From: Roseburia intestinalis L1-82
Lineage (GTDB): Bacteria > Bacillota > Clostridia > Lachnospirales > Lachnospiraceae
Length of the DNA: 64,000 nucleotides
Direction of reading: 5' to 3'
Assembly: GCF_900537995.1 (NCBI RefSeq)
Contig: NZ_LR027880.1
Span: 4,257,501-4,321,500 of the forward strand
Part shown: one piece after another, positions 8,115 through 17,700 of the stretch
Numbering within the stretch: the stretch's first letter is position 1
How the letters are laid out: each line of letters begins with the position of its first letter
The notes under the pieces: generated by a model
Told to the model about the DNA's origin: nothing
The model's input: only the letters and a program-made list of their open reading frames with translations
Database searches by the model: none
Made by a program: the position numbers and the translations under genes

Positions 8115-10712
8115 TTACTGAATTACCATATAATCTCTGGCTGGAAGTGTAATTCCACTTTTAATTTTGTAATCTGTACTGCTATAATTTACATACACCT
8201 TTGTTCCGTCTTCATATGCTGTAAGGGTAATACCTTCATCAAGAACCTCATGATTTGTGATACGCTGCTTATAGGTTTTCCCAAGTTCTGCATCATATCT
8301 GCTATATATTTCCAGCATCTCATCTTTCCAGGAATCATAATTTGAGCCGAAATACTGTGTATAATATGTATTTTGCAATTCTGTGGATTCTGCATCCATG
8401 AAAACAAAGTATAAACCTGCTCCATATTCTGCAGCTTTCAATAATTCTTCCTGATAATCTCCGGAAAGATTCAGCGCTTTTCCTGTATAATTTACATATC
8501 CATGAATTGCAATCTGATAAAATGGTACCGTCTCATCAATGATTGTATAATTAGAACCTTTCAAATCCATATTGGTAATAAAATCTGTAGTCCCAAGTAC
8601 ATAATCATTTCCCATATTTGTCATAACTGAAAGACCCGATGCTTTTATGTTTTCAAGTTCCTCCAACTGCATATTAAGAGCAGTTTGACGTGTTACCAGT
8701 TCTTTCTGATTATAGTCAGCAGATAATTGATAGCCTGTATCCCTGAACGAAACTCCCTGCGCGCCATAGGCAGCTGCCGCATCTGAAAGATTCTGCATCA
8801 TTTCAGTAACCAACGTCGGTTTTAACAGATAATACGGATCTTTCCAATCCTGTTCTCCATAATATACGGTATCGTACTCCAGCAGTTCTACTTTTTCCTT
8901 ACTTACCAGACGTGCGGCATCCCTGAATACTAAAAACCCATCTGATACACCGCTGTCATTTGCGTAATTCGTCACACCATCAAGATAAATATCTATATCA
9001 TTTTCTTCCGCATAAGAAAGCAATGACTTTATATCCTTTTTACTTCCCAGATCAGAAATAAGGTCCACATCCTTTAAGATTTTCTGGTTTATTCCTCCGT
9101 TCATCCAACCGCTCATTTTCACAGACAAATTTGACACACCACTTTCTTTTATTTCCTGTAACATCTTTTGTGTCTCCTCATATGTCGTGAGAGCTAACGG
9201 CCTTGAAACCGGTACACCCAGTATTTGTTCTACCTTATCCACTGCGCCTATCACTTCTACAGCAACAGGTACAGTTTCATCTGTATTTTTGTCAAATGCT
9301 TCCCCATATTTTTCGCCCAGATAGTCATGATAAGCATTCGCCATATCGACATAGTTTCCGGTATCTACAAATCGAAAACGCTCTACCAGATTTTCATCCG
9401 GAATCTGCTGTTCATACATGAACATTTCACCATTATATTTATCCGCTACATCACATTGTTCTCTGTGTAATATCGTAAAGTTTGCATTCACATAATTATA
9501 GCTGTTTGTTCTTCCACTGATATCAGCTGAAACAGACGCATAAGATGCACCATCCTCTAAGATGCAAAGGTAAGAAGCATCTCCCTTTGCAATACCATAT
9601 GCTCCATAATATGCTCTTGTCTCATGAACCAGATAATCTCTGCCCTGTGCCATATCCCAGCCATAAACGTTCGAATAATAACTGTTCTGTGCAAGTTTTC
9701 CATTATTAAACCGGATGATTGATCCACCACCTTCCGGCACCAGCATATAGCCATCTTCCTCTGTCCCGCCTGCCCCAAAATATGGTAATATTGTCAGACT
9801 AATAATCGGATACTCGTCTTTATACTCAATTTCTGACATTGGAACCGTTACTACCAGGTCATCTCCTTCCAACCGATATTCTATGCTGACATTGAAAACC
9901 GGTTTATCAGATTCACCACTCTGTGCATACAATTCTTTATCTACTGCATATTCTTCATCGGTATATCCGGCTTCACTGAAAAATTCTTCCAGTTTCTTCT
10001 TCAGATTATCCTTCACGCCATCACGCAATACATAAATAACCTTTTCTTCAAGAATTGGATATTGTTCCAGTAAAGCTTCCTTATCGTCCTTTTTCCCAAG
10101 ATTATTAATATCATATTTTTTATAATAATCCTTTACCATGGAGGCATCTCCTTTGCTCATATTTCCAAGCAATTCCTCCATTCGTTCTTCTTCTGCAACC
10201 AAAGGAATGATATATTCTTTTTCTACTTCTCCAATAGAGTAATCTACTTTAATACTGTTCTCTGTTGCCTCAATATTGAAAATTTTTGATGAAATACTGT
10301 ATTTATAGTTGTTATATAAGGTATCTACACCATTTACAACGCTATAGGTTAAAAGCAATGTTGATTTCAAATTTTCAATATCACTCTTAAGTGCAACTGT
10401 ATCCTCATCCGCATCCTGTGGATTGGAATACCATATTGCCCCAGTTGATTTTTTTGTCACTGTAAACTGTGTTGTTTCCGGATCCATAACCATCTTCAGA
10501 TTTTCGTTTTCCAGTACAATATCCGATGAATTTCCTTCATAGGTGTTAACCTTAACAATTTCCTCAGGGGTTTCTTCTTCTTTCCAAAATGCGATAATCA
10601 ATATTCCGATCACAATCAAGAGCAGAATCAGAACAGGTCCCAGAAGACTTTTCGTCTTTTCTTTCAGGACATTTTTTAACTTTTCTGTCCTTACTGATTT
10701 GTCTTTACTCAT
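8115..10712 (-). CDS. DUF5696-like large membrane-anchored protein, possible glycoside hydrolase fold
   Basis: An 865-aa protein with a short basic cytoplasmic tail, one TM helix (about residues 22-43, GPVLILLLIVIGILIIAFW), then about 820 extracytoplasmic residues. I chose the ATG at 10712 since GGAGGT lies just upstream. By eye the ectodomain has an N-terminal beta-sandwich (about 50-440), a central region with alternating strands and helices reminiscent of a (beta/alpha)8 barrel (about 455-770: KMSGWMNGG, DIYLDGVTNY, GVSFRDTGYQLS, IAIHGYVNYTG) and a small C-terminal beta-domain ending at the stop. I assign it to DUF5696 from memory of such proteins beside ABC importers, YIP1 and NHL proteins; a database search would confirm. 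No function is established. A cell-surface carbohydrate-processing role is inference. Confidence 0.6.
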   Translation of the reverse strand: MSKDKSVRTEKLKNVLKEKTKSLLGPVLILLLIVIGILIIAFWKEEETPEEIVKVNTYEGNSSDIVLENENLKMVMDPETTQFTVTKKSTGAIWYSNPQDADEDTVALKSDIENLKSTLLLTYSVVNGVDTLYNNYKYSISSKIFNIEATENSIKVDYSIGEVEKEYIIPLVAEEERMEELLGNMSKGDASMVKDYYKKYDINNLGKKDDKEALLEQYPILEEKVIYVLRDGVKDNLKKKLEEFFSEAGYTDEEYAVDKELYAQSGESDKPVFNVSIEYRLEGDDLVVTVPMSEIEYKDEYPIISLTILPYFGAGGTEEDGYMLVPEGGGSIIRFNNGKLAQNSYYSNVYGWDMAQGRDYLVHETRAYYGAYGIAKGDASYLCILEDGASYASVSADISGRTNSYNYVNANFTILHREQCDVADKYNGEMFMYEQQIPDENLVERFRFVDTGNYVDMANAYHDYLGEKYGEAFDKNTDETVPVAVEVIGAVDKVEQILGVPVSRPLALTTYEETQKMLQEIKESGVSNLSVKMSGWMNGGINQKILKDVDLISDLGSKKDIKSLLSYAEENDIDIYLDGVTNYANDSGVSDGFLVFRDAARLVSKEKVELLEYDTVYYGEQDWKDPYYLLKPTLVTEMMQNLSDAAAAYGAQGVSFRDTGYQLSADYNQKELVTRQTALNMQLEELENIKASGLSVMTNMGNDYVLGTTDFITNMDLKGSNYTIIDETVPFYQIAIHGYVNYTGKALNLSGDYQEELLKAAEYGAGLYFVFMDAESTELQNTYYTQYFGSNYDSWKDEMLEIYSRYDAELGKTYKQRITNHEVLDEGITLTAYEDGTKVYVNYSSTDYKIKSGITLPARDYMVIQ

Positions 10713-10731
10713 ACCTTCTACCTCCACCCTT

Positions 10732-11388
10732 TTACATTCGGAACATAATTTCTTTTACAATGGAAACAAAATATGCAACACCCTGACTGATCATTGAAAA
10801 GAATAACAACAAAATGAATACCATAATCAGCATTGCAAATCCGGAAGCAACCATGAAAAGAAGTGTCTTGCTCAAACTGTATTCATGAATTTCCATCATG
10901 GCACAGATAATCAAGATAGCTGCCCATACAATTGAAAAGGTGCATGCGAAGGTATAAAATGCTCCTTCTTCTTCCGTTACCAGATTGCTGAATAAAATCA
11001 TCGGAATCTGAATCAGTGGATAAGGAGTCAGTGCATATGCCGTCCCCATATAAATCTGGTAAAGTCTTCCTTTCCCATCAAATAATGTGGTCAATCCCCA
11101 GTTACCTACACAAAACAATGCCAGCGGAAATAAAACACTTGCAATATATAGGAAAATATTGATTTCTTCCCAATAAACCTGCATAAATACAAAGCTCGTA
11201 TATTGAAGTTTCATAATCCTTGCCAGTACCGTCAACAGAACAATCGTATTAGCAGCTGCAATGGAACCACGTTTTTCATGTGTCAAATCCCAGAAGCCAT
11301 CCAATGGATGGGTGATGACATACAATGCATATCTTAATGTTTCCAAATAATGAGTGTATGTTTCTTTTTTCTTTAACGAAGCTAACAT
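10732..11388 (-). CDS. YIP1 family multispanning membrane protein
   Basis: About 218 aa with five or six hydrophobic helices (near 40-60, 80-100, 120-140, 148-168, 175-205). A characteristic YIP1 feature is the LYVITHPLDGFWDLTHEKRG segment before the first helix and the TAYALTPYPLI motif in mid-protein. An ATG at 11400 is possible, but the ATG at 11388 has GGAGG at the proper distance and is preferred. The role of bacterial YIP1 proteins is unknown. Here it lies between the NHL/TPR protein and the DUF5696-like protein with gaps of only about 15-20 bp, suggesting that the three work with the neighbouring importer. Confidence 0.75.
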   Translation of the reverse strand: MLASLKKKETYTHYLETLRYALYVITHPLDGFWDLTHEKRGSIAAANTIVLLTVLARIMKLQYTSFVFMQVYWEEINIFLYIASVLFPLALFCVGNWGLTTLFDGKGRLYQIYMGTAYALTPYPLIQIPMILFSNLVTEEEGAFYTFACTFSIVWAAILIICAMMEIHEYSLSKTLLFMVASGFAMLIMVFILLLFFSMISQGVAYFVSIVKEIMFRM

Positions 11389-11402
11389 GCCTGCCTCCAT
11401 TC

Positions 11403-12920
11403 CTATGTTCTATCATTAAATATGTCTGCCGTATCAATTTCCCACTTGATTTTCTTGATTTTTCCAACAATCATTGGAAGAATAAACACCAGGAATATCA
11501 ATAAGAAAATCAGTCCGATATGCTCTTCCACCCACATCTTTCGATACTGTTTAAATGCTTTGGAATAATTTGTCGTATCCCATTTCAACTTAAAATACTT
11601 CATTGCTTCATGGTATTCGCCTTGCCGCATCAATGCTCTTCCGATACCTATGTATGCCTGGTCGTAATTTCCATTCATTGCCATTACTTTTCGCCAGGTT
11701 TCACCAGAAGCTTCGTAGTCACCGGCATCATACTCTGCAATTGCCTGATAAATCAGATTTCCATACTCCGTCGGTGTAAATACTGTAATACTCGCATTCT
11801 GTGCATCCAGCACAAGCAAATCATTTCCCATATGATCTATTGCACTCGGCAGTTGAAAGTATCCATCCATATTTCCATTTCCGCCAAACGCAAAAAGCAT
11901 ATTTCCCTGTGTGTCATAACCGAAAATATGTCCCCGGACTTTATCAACTGCAAAATAAATACCACTGTCCAGTGCTGTAATATCTGTTATTAAAGACGGA
12001 CCTTTATATCCACCGGCATTTCCCCAATAAACATCACCAATGACATTGAAGTTGCCATTTTCGATCAGAATATTATTGCCAAGCATATTCATTCTTCGAA
12101 TTGGTTCATCCTCACCACTATCTACACCCTGTTCACTGACATTTGTTGTACATGCAAAAATAAAACCCTCGCTGTCGCGATACAGATTGTCATACTCTGT
12201 CGGAACGAATGCTTCCAGAGCACTTCTCTGTGCCTTTGTAGCCAGTTTCTTCCATATATAATCTGTCCAATCATACGTAACAGGACTTGCTCCATAAAAT
12301 CCTGTAAAGGAACCATCCGCTTCATATTTGATCATTCCTTTGTTAACATTATCTGCTATGCAAAATACTCTTCCAACATCGTCTACCTCAAGCTTATCCG
12401 GCAGAAAATCTGTTGACTGATCAAAAGTCGAATCTATCGGTTTTGTGAATTCCATTATATAATTCAAATTCTTATCAAGTTTTAAAATACGGTGATTTCC
12501 CTTATCACAGATATAAAGTTCTCCCTCATCTGTAACACAGATATCTGTTGGTCCGGAAAGTGTCTTTACATCCGTATCTCCCTTTATTGAATCAATAATT
12601 CTGACAACTTCAAAATTTTCGGTATCAGTCCTTTCTAATTGCACAATTCGATTATTTCCGGTATCACAGATATAAACAGAATTGTCCTTTACATACATCC
12701 CTTCTGCAGAGCTGAAGCTTTTATCCAATCCCAGTTCTACAGATGTATACACACCAATTGTTCTATAAGCATCCGGTGAATACGAAATATCTCCCCAATA
12801 ATCATAATTATAGGTATATCCCTTTTCCGATCCGTCATCTGCCCATACATCCACAGCCATCCCAGCAAGAATACAGATACCAAGCATTACTGCTGCAAGA
12901 CTTTTCCATCTCCTCTTCAT
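11403..12920 (-). CDS. Secreted, C-terminally anchored NHL-repeat/TPR protein
   Basis: 505 aa. A signal peptide (KRRWKSLAAVMLGICILAGMAVDVWA) is followed by NHL-type beta-propeller repeats (about 65-380; recurring units such as VYICDTGNNRIVQLE, LYICDKGNHRILKLD and VFCIADNVNKGMIKYE). A TPR-like helical stretch comes next (about 390-465; YDAGDYEASGETWRKVMAMNGNYDQAYIGIGRALMRQGEYHEAMKYF spans several helices), then a TM helix near 475-492 with a basic KIKKIKWE tail inside. The propeller therefore faces outwards. It has a GGAGG site before the start. It probably serves as a surface scaffold or sugar-contacting subunit of the adjoining importer; this is inference from co-location with the permeases (14 bp upstream), YIP1 and DUF5696. 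Confidence 0.78.
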   Translation of the reverse strand: MKRRWKSLAAVMLGICILAGMAVDVWADDGSEKGYTYNYDYWGDISYSPDAYRTIGVYTSVELGLDKSFSSAEGMYVKDNSVYICDTGNNRIVQLERTDTENFEVVRIIDSIKGDTDVKTLSGPTDICVTDEGELYICDKGNHRILKLDKNLNYIMEFTKPIDSTFDQSTDFLPDKLEVDDVGRVFCIADNVNKGMIKYEADGSFTGFYGASPVTYDWTDYIWKKLATKAQRSALEAFVPTEYDNLYRDSEGFIFACTTNVSEQGVDSGEDEPIRRMNMLGNNILIENGNFNVIGDVYWGNAGGYKGPSLITDITALDSGIYFAVDKVRGHIFGYDTQGNMLFAFGGNGNMDGYFQLPSAIDHMGNDLLVLDAQNASITVFTPTEYGNLIYQAIAEYDAGDYEASGETWRKVMAMNGNYDQAYIGIGRALMRQGEYHEAMKYFKLKWDTTNYSKAFKQYRKMWVEEHIGLIFLLIFLVFILPMIVGKIKKIKWEIDTADIFNDRT

Positions 12921-12933
12921 TATTCATTTCCTC

Positions 12934-13836
12934 CTAATCCTTCAGACCTGAACTTGCCATTGTTTCAAGGATCTGGCTTTCAGACAGAATAAAAATCATA
13001 ATAGGAACAATCATAACAATTACCGTTACGGCTGCCGCCTGACCTGTCCTTGCAATTCCTCCGCTTTGAATCTGCTGAAGTGCATAAACAAGTGTCTTTT
13101 TCTCTTCCGAATAAATAAATGTTGCAGCCTTGTTATTCCACAGATTTTGAACCGAAAAAATAATCAATGTCAGCCATGCAGGCTTTACATTTGGCATAAC
13201 AATATTAATAAATATTCTCCACTGACTTGCCCCGTCAATTTTGGCCGCTTCTACTAAAGACATTGGAATTCCTTCCATAAACTGCTTCATCAAGAATAAC
13301 CCCATGGGTGCAGCAAAAGCCGGTATAATAATAGCCCAATATGTATCAATCCACCCCAGCTTACTGATAATCAAATAGTTTGGGATTGCCGTTACATAAC
13401 CATTAAACATCAGGGCTGTAACAACAATATTAAAAAATAATTTTGAACCTGGAAAATCATATTTTGCTAATACAAAAGCTCCCATCGACGCAATGATCAG
13501 ATGCCCAAAGGTTCCCACAACCGTGATAAATACTGTATTAAAGATATATCTGGAGAATGTCACCCACGATTTTCCCATTGTTACAAACAAATCCTGAAAG
13601 TTATCCAACGTAGGATTCTGTGCAAATACCCTTGGTGGGAACAGGAACAATTCATCCAGCGGCTTTAGTGAACTGCTGATTGCAAAAACAAGCGGAAATG
13701 CCATTGCCGCTGCAATCAATGCAAGTGCCAGATAGATAAAAAAATCTCCTACAATTGACCGATTCGGTTTTCTACGTTTTATTAATTTCTTTTTATATGG
13801 TTTCTCAATTACTTTTTCTTTTCTTCTTTTATTCAT
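12934..13836 (-). CDS. Carbohydrate ABC importer permease, MalG type (importer 1)
   Basis: 300 aa, six predicted TM helices after a very basic leader (NKRRKEKVIEKPYKKKLIKRRK). The EAA loop is LVEAAKIDGASQWRIFINIVM near residues 190-210. The MalF-type gene ends 2 bp before it starts, so the pair is translationally linked. It forms importer 1 with the 312-aa permease and the CBM-fused binding protein. It is distinct in sequence from the permeases of importer 2 at 6,195-8,103. Confidence 0.9.
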   Translation of the reverse strand: MNKRRKEKVIEKPYKKKLIKRRKPNRSIVGDFFIYLALALIAAAMAFPLVFAISSSLKPLDELFLFPPRVFAQNPTLDNFQDLFVTMGKSWVTFSRYIFNTVFITVVGTFGHLIIASMGAFVLAKYDFPGSKLFFNIVVTALMFNGYVTAIPNYLIISKLGWIDTYWAIIIPAFAAPMGLFLMKQFMEGIPMSLVEAAKIDGASQWRIFINIVMPNVKPAWLTLIIFSVQNLWNNKAATFIYSEEKKTLVYALQQIQSGGIARTGQAAAVTVIVMIVPIMIFILSESQILETMASSGLKD

Positions 13837-13837
13837 A

Positions 13838-14776
13838 TCAGGTTCCTACTCTTCCCAACAGTTTCTGGATTGCCTTGTTACATAAAATCATTATTAAAAA
13901 CAACATAGTGGCAATCGCCGATGCATACCCCATCTCAAATCTTGAAAAACCATAGTCAAACAAGTGTGTTACCACTGTCCGGGCTGCATAATCGGTACTT
14001 GGATAACCACATAATGCCATCGTAACATCACAGACACCAAATGCCTGTGTGATGGACATGACAGCGCCAAACATCAGCATAGGTTTCATATTAGGAAGTG
14101 TAATATACCATAGCTCCTGCCATCGGTTCTTTACTCCATCCATATATCCAGCTTCAAACTGAGAACGATCTACCCCTTGCAGACCAGCTACAAATGACAG
14201 GAATCCTGTTCCAAGGCTCATCCATAAAATTACGATCATGCACACCGGAAGCATGTAATCCGGATTTGTCAGCCATAAAATCGGAGCATCAATAATTCCC
14301 AGATTCATCAGAAATGCATTTACATAACCATACGCATCACCACGGAAGAAAATAGAAAAAATTACATACACGTTTCCTGCAATTGATGGTGCATAGAAAA
14401 TAATGACTGCAATTGTTCGAATCCATCTTGGCAGTTCATTAATAAGCCATGCAAACAAAAAGGATGCAATATAGCCAAGCGGCCCGGTAATCACAGCAAT
14501 CAAAAAGGTATTTTTGATTGCTGTAAGGAAAATATCATCCTGCAGTATTAAGTTAATATAGTTCTGTAAGCCGATAAATTTAGGCGGTTCCAGAATATTG
14601 TAATATGTAAAACTTAAACAGATAGATGAACAAACCGGTAAAATATAAAAAACTGCAAATAAAATCGCATACGGTGCCAGAAACAGGTAACTCGACTTGT
14701 TCTGTTTCATTTTTTTCCAGGTAATCTTCATCTCATGTCGGCGCAGTATAAAATATTTTTTCAAATATTCCTTCAT
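13838..14776 (-). CDS. Carbohydrate ABC importer permease, MalF/UgpA type (importer 1)
   Basis: 312 aa, six TM helices, opening with SSYLFLAPYAILFAVFYILP as TM1. The EAA-type loop is FEAGYMDGVKNRWQELWYITL at about 228-248; note Gly-Tyr replacing the usual Ala-Ala after the Glu. AAGGGGG precedes the ATG by 6 nt. It lies 12 bp after the binding-protein gene and directly before its MalG partner. Substrate unknown; the fused carbohydrate modules of the binding protein suggest a large or decorated oligosaccharide. Confidence 0.9.
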   Translation of the reverse strand: MKEYLKKYFILRRHEMKITWKKMKQNKSSYLFLAPYAILFAVFYILPVCSSICLSFTYYNILEPPKFIGLQNYINLILQDDIFLTAIKNTFLIAVITGPLGYIASFLFAWLINELPRWIRTIAVIIFYAPSIAGNVYVIFSIFFRGDAYGYVNAFLMNLGIIDAPILWLTNPDYMLPVCMIVILWMSLGTGFLSFVAGLQGVDRSQFEAGYMDGVKNRWQELWYITLPNMKPMLMFGAVMSITQAFGVCDVTMALCGYPSTDYAARTVVTHLFDYGFSRFEMGYASAIATMLFLIMILCNKAIQKLLGRVGT

Positions 14777-14787
14777 TCTAATCCCCC

Positions 14788-17700
14788 TTAATCAACCGGC
14801 AGTCCGAACTCTGTCCGCTTTTTAATCAGTTCTTCATCAATCGTAATTGCATAGTCTAAAACAGTCTCTCTTGGGTCTTCTTTTTCATTAATCACTTTTC
14901 GAACCGCATTAATGATATGACGTCCGGTATAATAACCACCTGCAACTTCTCTGAAACCTACTGTTGACTTCCACTGTTCTTCCAGAATTTCCACATCATC
15001 TGCACTCCATGCCAGCTGGCTGAATGCCTCTGTATTTGCTGTTGCATATCTTGCTGAAGATCCAAGCAGCGCCTCCAATTCACGTCCAAAACGAACCTGC
15101 GTATCTGTTTTTGCCCACCATTTCATAAACTCCCAGGAAAGCTGCTTCTTTTCCTCATCTTCAGAACGAATCATCATGCTACACGTTCCTGTAGAATATA
15201 CAGAGCGATCCATTGTTTCGTTTCCGGAATCATCTGTCCTTACCGTCCCAGGAATCAGTGTAAAATCCCACAATCCCCGGATTTCCGGTGCTGATACAAC
15301 CAATGTATTATATGTACTGTATGCAGCGATTCCAATCGGCATCTGTCCGGAACGGAATCGGCTGACAAAGTCATACTCTGTTGGCATTCCATAATCTGTA
15401 AAAAAGCTTGTATATTGTGCAAATGCATTCACACCCGCTTCATTATCAATAATTGTCTGCTTTGCATCCTCGTCATATACATCTGTACCGTTCTGATATA
15501 GTAATGTATAATATAACGACAAATCCGGAAGCGTTGTACTTGTCGGTGACGGAATTCCGATTTCCATGTTATTTCCCTGAATAGTAGGAAGTAGATTTAT
15601 TACCTCATCCCAAGTCTGTGGAACCTCTATCTCCAGCTCTTCCAGAATATCTTTTCGATAAAACATTACATTATAAGTCTGAGTTTCTGGAATTGCATAA
15701 AGTCCTCCATCATATTCGTACGCGCGATATGCACTTTCATAAAAAACCTTCAAAACGTCTTCATAATCTTCAAATTGTGTCAAATCTTCTGCTGCATTTC
15801 TAAGTGCATAATTTACCGGTTGGTCTGCACCAACAGACAATACAACATCCGGCCCTTGTCCTGCCACAACTGCATTTAGCAATGCACTGGCATCAACAAT
15901 TTCCACGTTTACCTTTATTCCCGTTTCAGGGGTAAAAGTATCATCTACCATAGTTTTTAGAATGGTTCCCTGATCCCGTCCAGTTACAATCCATACCCGT
16001 ACGACCTCATTGTCATCCTCGTCGTATACATCTCCTACCGCATCGTAATCCACGACAAACGAAGCTGCAAAGGATTTGATTTCATGCCATGCCTTTGCCC
16101 AGCCACTCGCCCGGTCTTCAGGAACTTCACTTCCTTTACTGCTCACAACAATATAGTCAATGTCGAGTTTTGTTTCACTCATATTTAAAATTGCTGTTCC
16201 CAAAGATGTAATATTTTCTTTAAAAGTTGTAAATTCCACCGTAATCTTATCCGGTCTTTCCACAAAACGTTCCAACTGTTGTGCAAGTGTTTGTGCTACC
16301 GCAATCTTCTCTGCTTTCTGCCCGGTATAAGCAACCACATCATCAATAATCTTATAAAGCCGTTTAGACTCCAGATCCATTGCTTCAATTACTTCCGGAT
16401 ATACCTGGTCCAGATTATAATCACGATAATCATCCGGATCAGCTCCTGTATATACCAGAATTTTTCGATAAATCTGGTTCAGACGATAAGTTGAATCCTC
16501 CAATTCTTCCAAAATTGTCCCCATATCGCCCAATGTTGCTTCCAATCGAATTTTATGTTTTCCCTTTTCCAGATAAAAATCATATGGTGTTCCTTCCTCA
16601 TCTGACAGAGTCATTAAATTCCAGTCATTATCATAATCAAATGAAATAACCGAAACCTCTTCAAATGGGATTTCTCCGTCAATATAAAGGCTTCTGCTGG
16701 ACACACTGCCCCTTGCATAATTTTGTCTACCTTTTATTGTCAGATTATAATATCCGTCTTCCGGAACCTCGACTTCCCATTCAATCCATTGTCCTGCCGA
16801 GTTCCATGCCTCTCCGCCTGTATAATTAAGTACGGTAGTTGTCACACTATTTGGCACAGTCGTTGGAGAAGACCTGTCATATTTCGCATAAAGGGATGGT
16901 TCAGAACGTAAGGTTGCATCTTCTCCCTGAATTGTCTGAATAAAGTTTTCAGGTTGTTCTCCTTCTTTTGTATTCTTCTGGCAATACGTTTCATAAGTAT
17001 CCTGCTCTTCCACCGGCGTAAGTTCCAATTTGCTGATTATCATTGGCTCATTTACAGCTTCCAATGTAATGGTATTTTCACCTTTTTCGAAATAAAATTG
17101 ATACGGTTCTGTTTCATATCCCATATCATCTCTGCAATATGCCGACTGCCATTCATAAGTCTCCACCTGAGTCGGTCTGATTTCATTTCCCTGGTTATCT
17201 GTTTTGACTTCGCCACCATCTGTCCAGAATCTTCCAAACATCAAATTCGCAGCATCTTCAAAAGGCTCTTCACCATTTATATATAGGCTTCTTTCTATTG
17301 CTACTCCTCTGGATTCCACTGTCATATACTCAAGATATATTTGATAAAATCCTGCCTCCGGAACTTCAATTTTCCAGGTAACAGTAGATTCATCTTCTGT
17401 ATAGAGAACATCTTTCTTTCCCGAATATTCTTTCTGGACTGTCACGCCCTTTCCCGTGTCATATTCGCAAACATCAACCGATACCCTGGCGTCCGGGAAC
17501 ATTGCACCTGCATGAATATCAAGATATTCCGAATAGGTTCCTTCTCTATTCAATCCTTCTACTTCTGCTGTCAGATCAACTCCTTCATATTTATCTGCAT
17601 AATTGCTGTTTTCCGACGTCCTGCTCATAATAAAACATAAAACACAGATTATAAGAATCGCTCCAACTATCAGTAATATTTTCTTAACGTTTTTTTTCAT
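14788..17700 (-). CDS. TM-anchored binding protein fused to N-terminal carbohydrate-binding-like modules (importer 1)
   Basis: 970 aa, about twice the usual SBP length. It starts with a basic N-terminus and a TM/signal-anchor (about 7-26) without a proper lipobox. Two beta-sandwich modules follow (about 45-225 and 240-385). They share matching elements (SRSLYINGEEPFED / SRSLYIDGEIPFEE, and YQFYFEKGENTITLEA / YDFYLEKGKHKIRLEA), so they are internal duplicates of CBM6/35-like type. A helical linker (about 395-480) leads to a family 1 SBP domain (about 550-970, with DVVLSVGADQPVNYALR and EFMKWWAKTDTQVRFGRELE). The ATG at 17700 has GGAGG 4 nt before it; a longer in-frame start lacks support. It heads the long leftward operon, and its control region is split by IS copy 1. 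Confidence 0.85.
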   Translation of the reverse strand: MKKNVKKILLIVGAILIICVLCFIMSRTSENSNYADKYEGVDLTAEVEGLNREGTYSEYLDIHAGAMFPDARVSVDVCEYDTGKGVTVQKEYSGKKDVLYTEDESTVTWKIEVPEAGFYQIYLEYMTVESRGVAIERSLYINGEEPFEDAANLMFGRFWTDGGEVKTDNQGNEIRPTQVETYEWQSAYCRDDMGYETEPYQFYFEKGENTITLEAVNEPMIISKLELTPVEEQDTYETYCQKNTKEGEQPENFIQTIQGEDATLRSEPSLYAKYDRSSPTTVPNSVTTTVLNYTGGEAWNSAGQWIEWEVEVPEDGYYNLTIKGRQNYARGSVSSRSLYIDGEIPFEEVSVISFDYDNDWNLMTLSDEEGTPYDFYLEKGKHKIRLEATLGDMGTILEELEDSTYRLNQIYRKILVYTGADPDDYRDYNLDQVYPEVIEAMDLESKRLYKIIDDVVAYTGQKAEKIAVAQTLAQQLERFVERPDKITVEFTTFKENITSLGTAILNMSETKLDIDYIVVSSKGSEVPEDRASGWAKAWHEIKSFAASFVVDYDAVGDVYDEDDNEVVRVWIVTGRDQGTILKTMVDDTFTPETGIKVNVEIVDASALLNAVVAGQGPDVVLSVGADQPVNYALRNAAEDLTQFEDYEDVLKVFYESAYRAYEYDGGLYAIPETQTYNVMFYRKDILEELEIEVPQTWDEVINLLPTIQGNNMEIGIPSPTSTTLPDLSLYYTLLYQNGTDVYDEDAKQTIIDNEAGVNAFAQYTSFFTDYGMPTEYDFVSRFRSGQMPIGIAAYSTYNTLVVSAPEIRGLWDFTLIPGTVRTDDSGNETMDRSVYSTGTCSMMIRSEDEEKKQLSWEFMKWWAKTDTQVRFGRELEALLGSSARYATANTEAFSQLAWSADDVEILEEQWKSTVGFREVAGGYYTGRHIINAVRKVINEKEDPRETVLDYAITIDEELIKKRTEFGLPVD

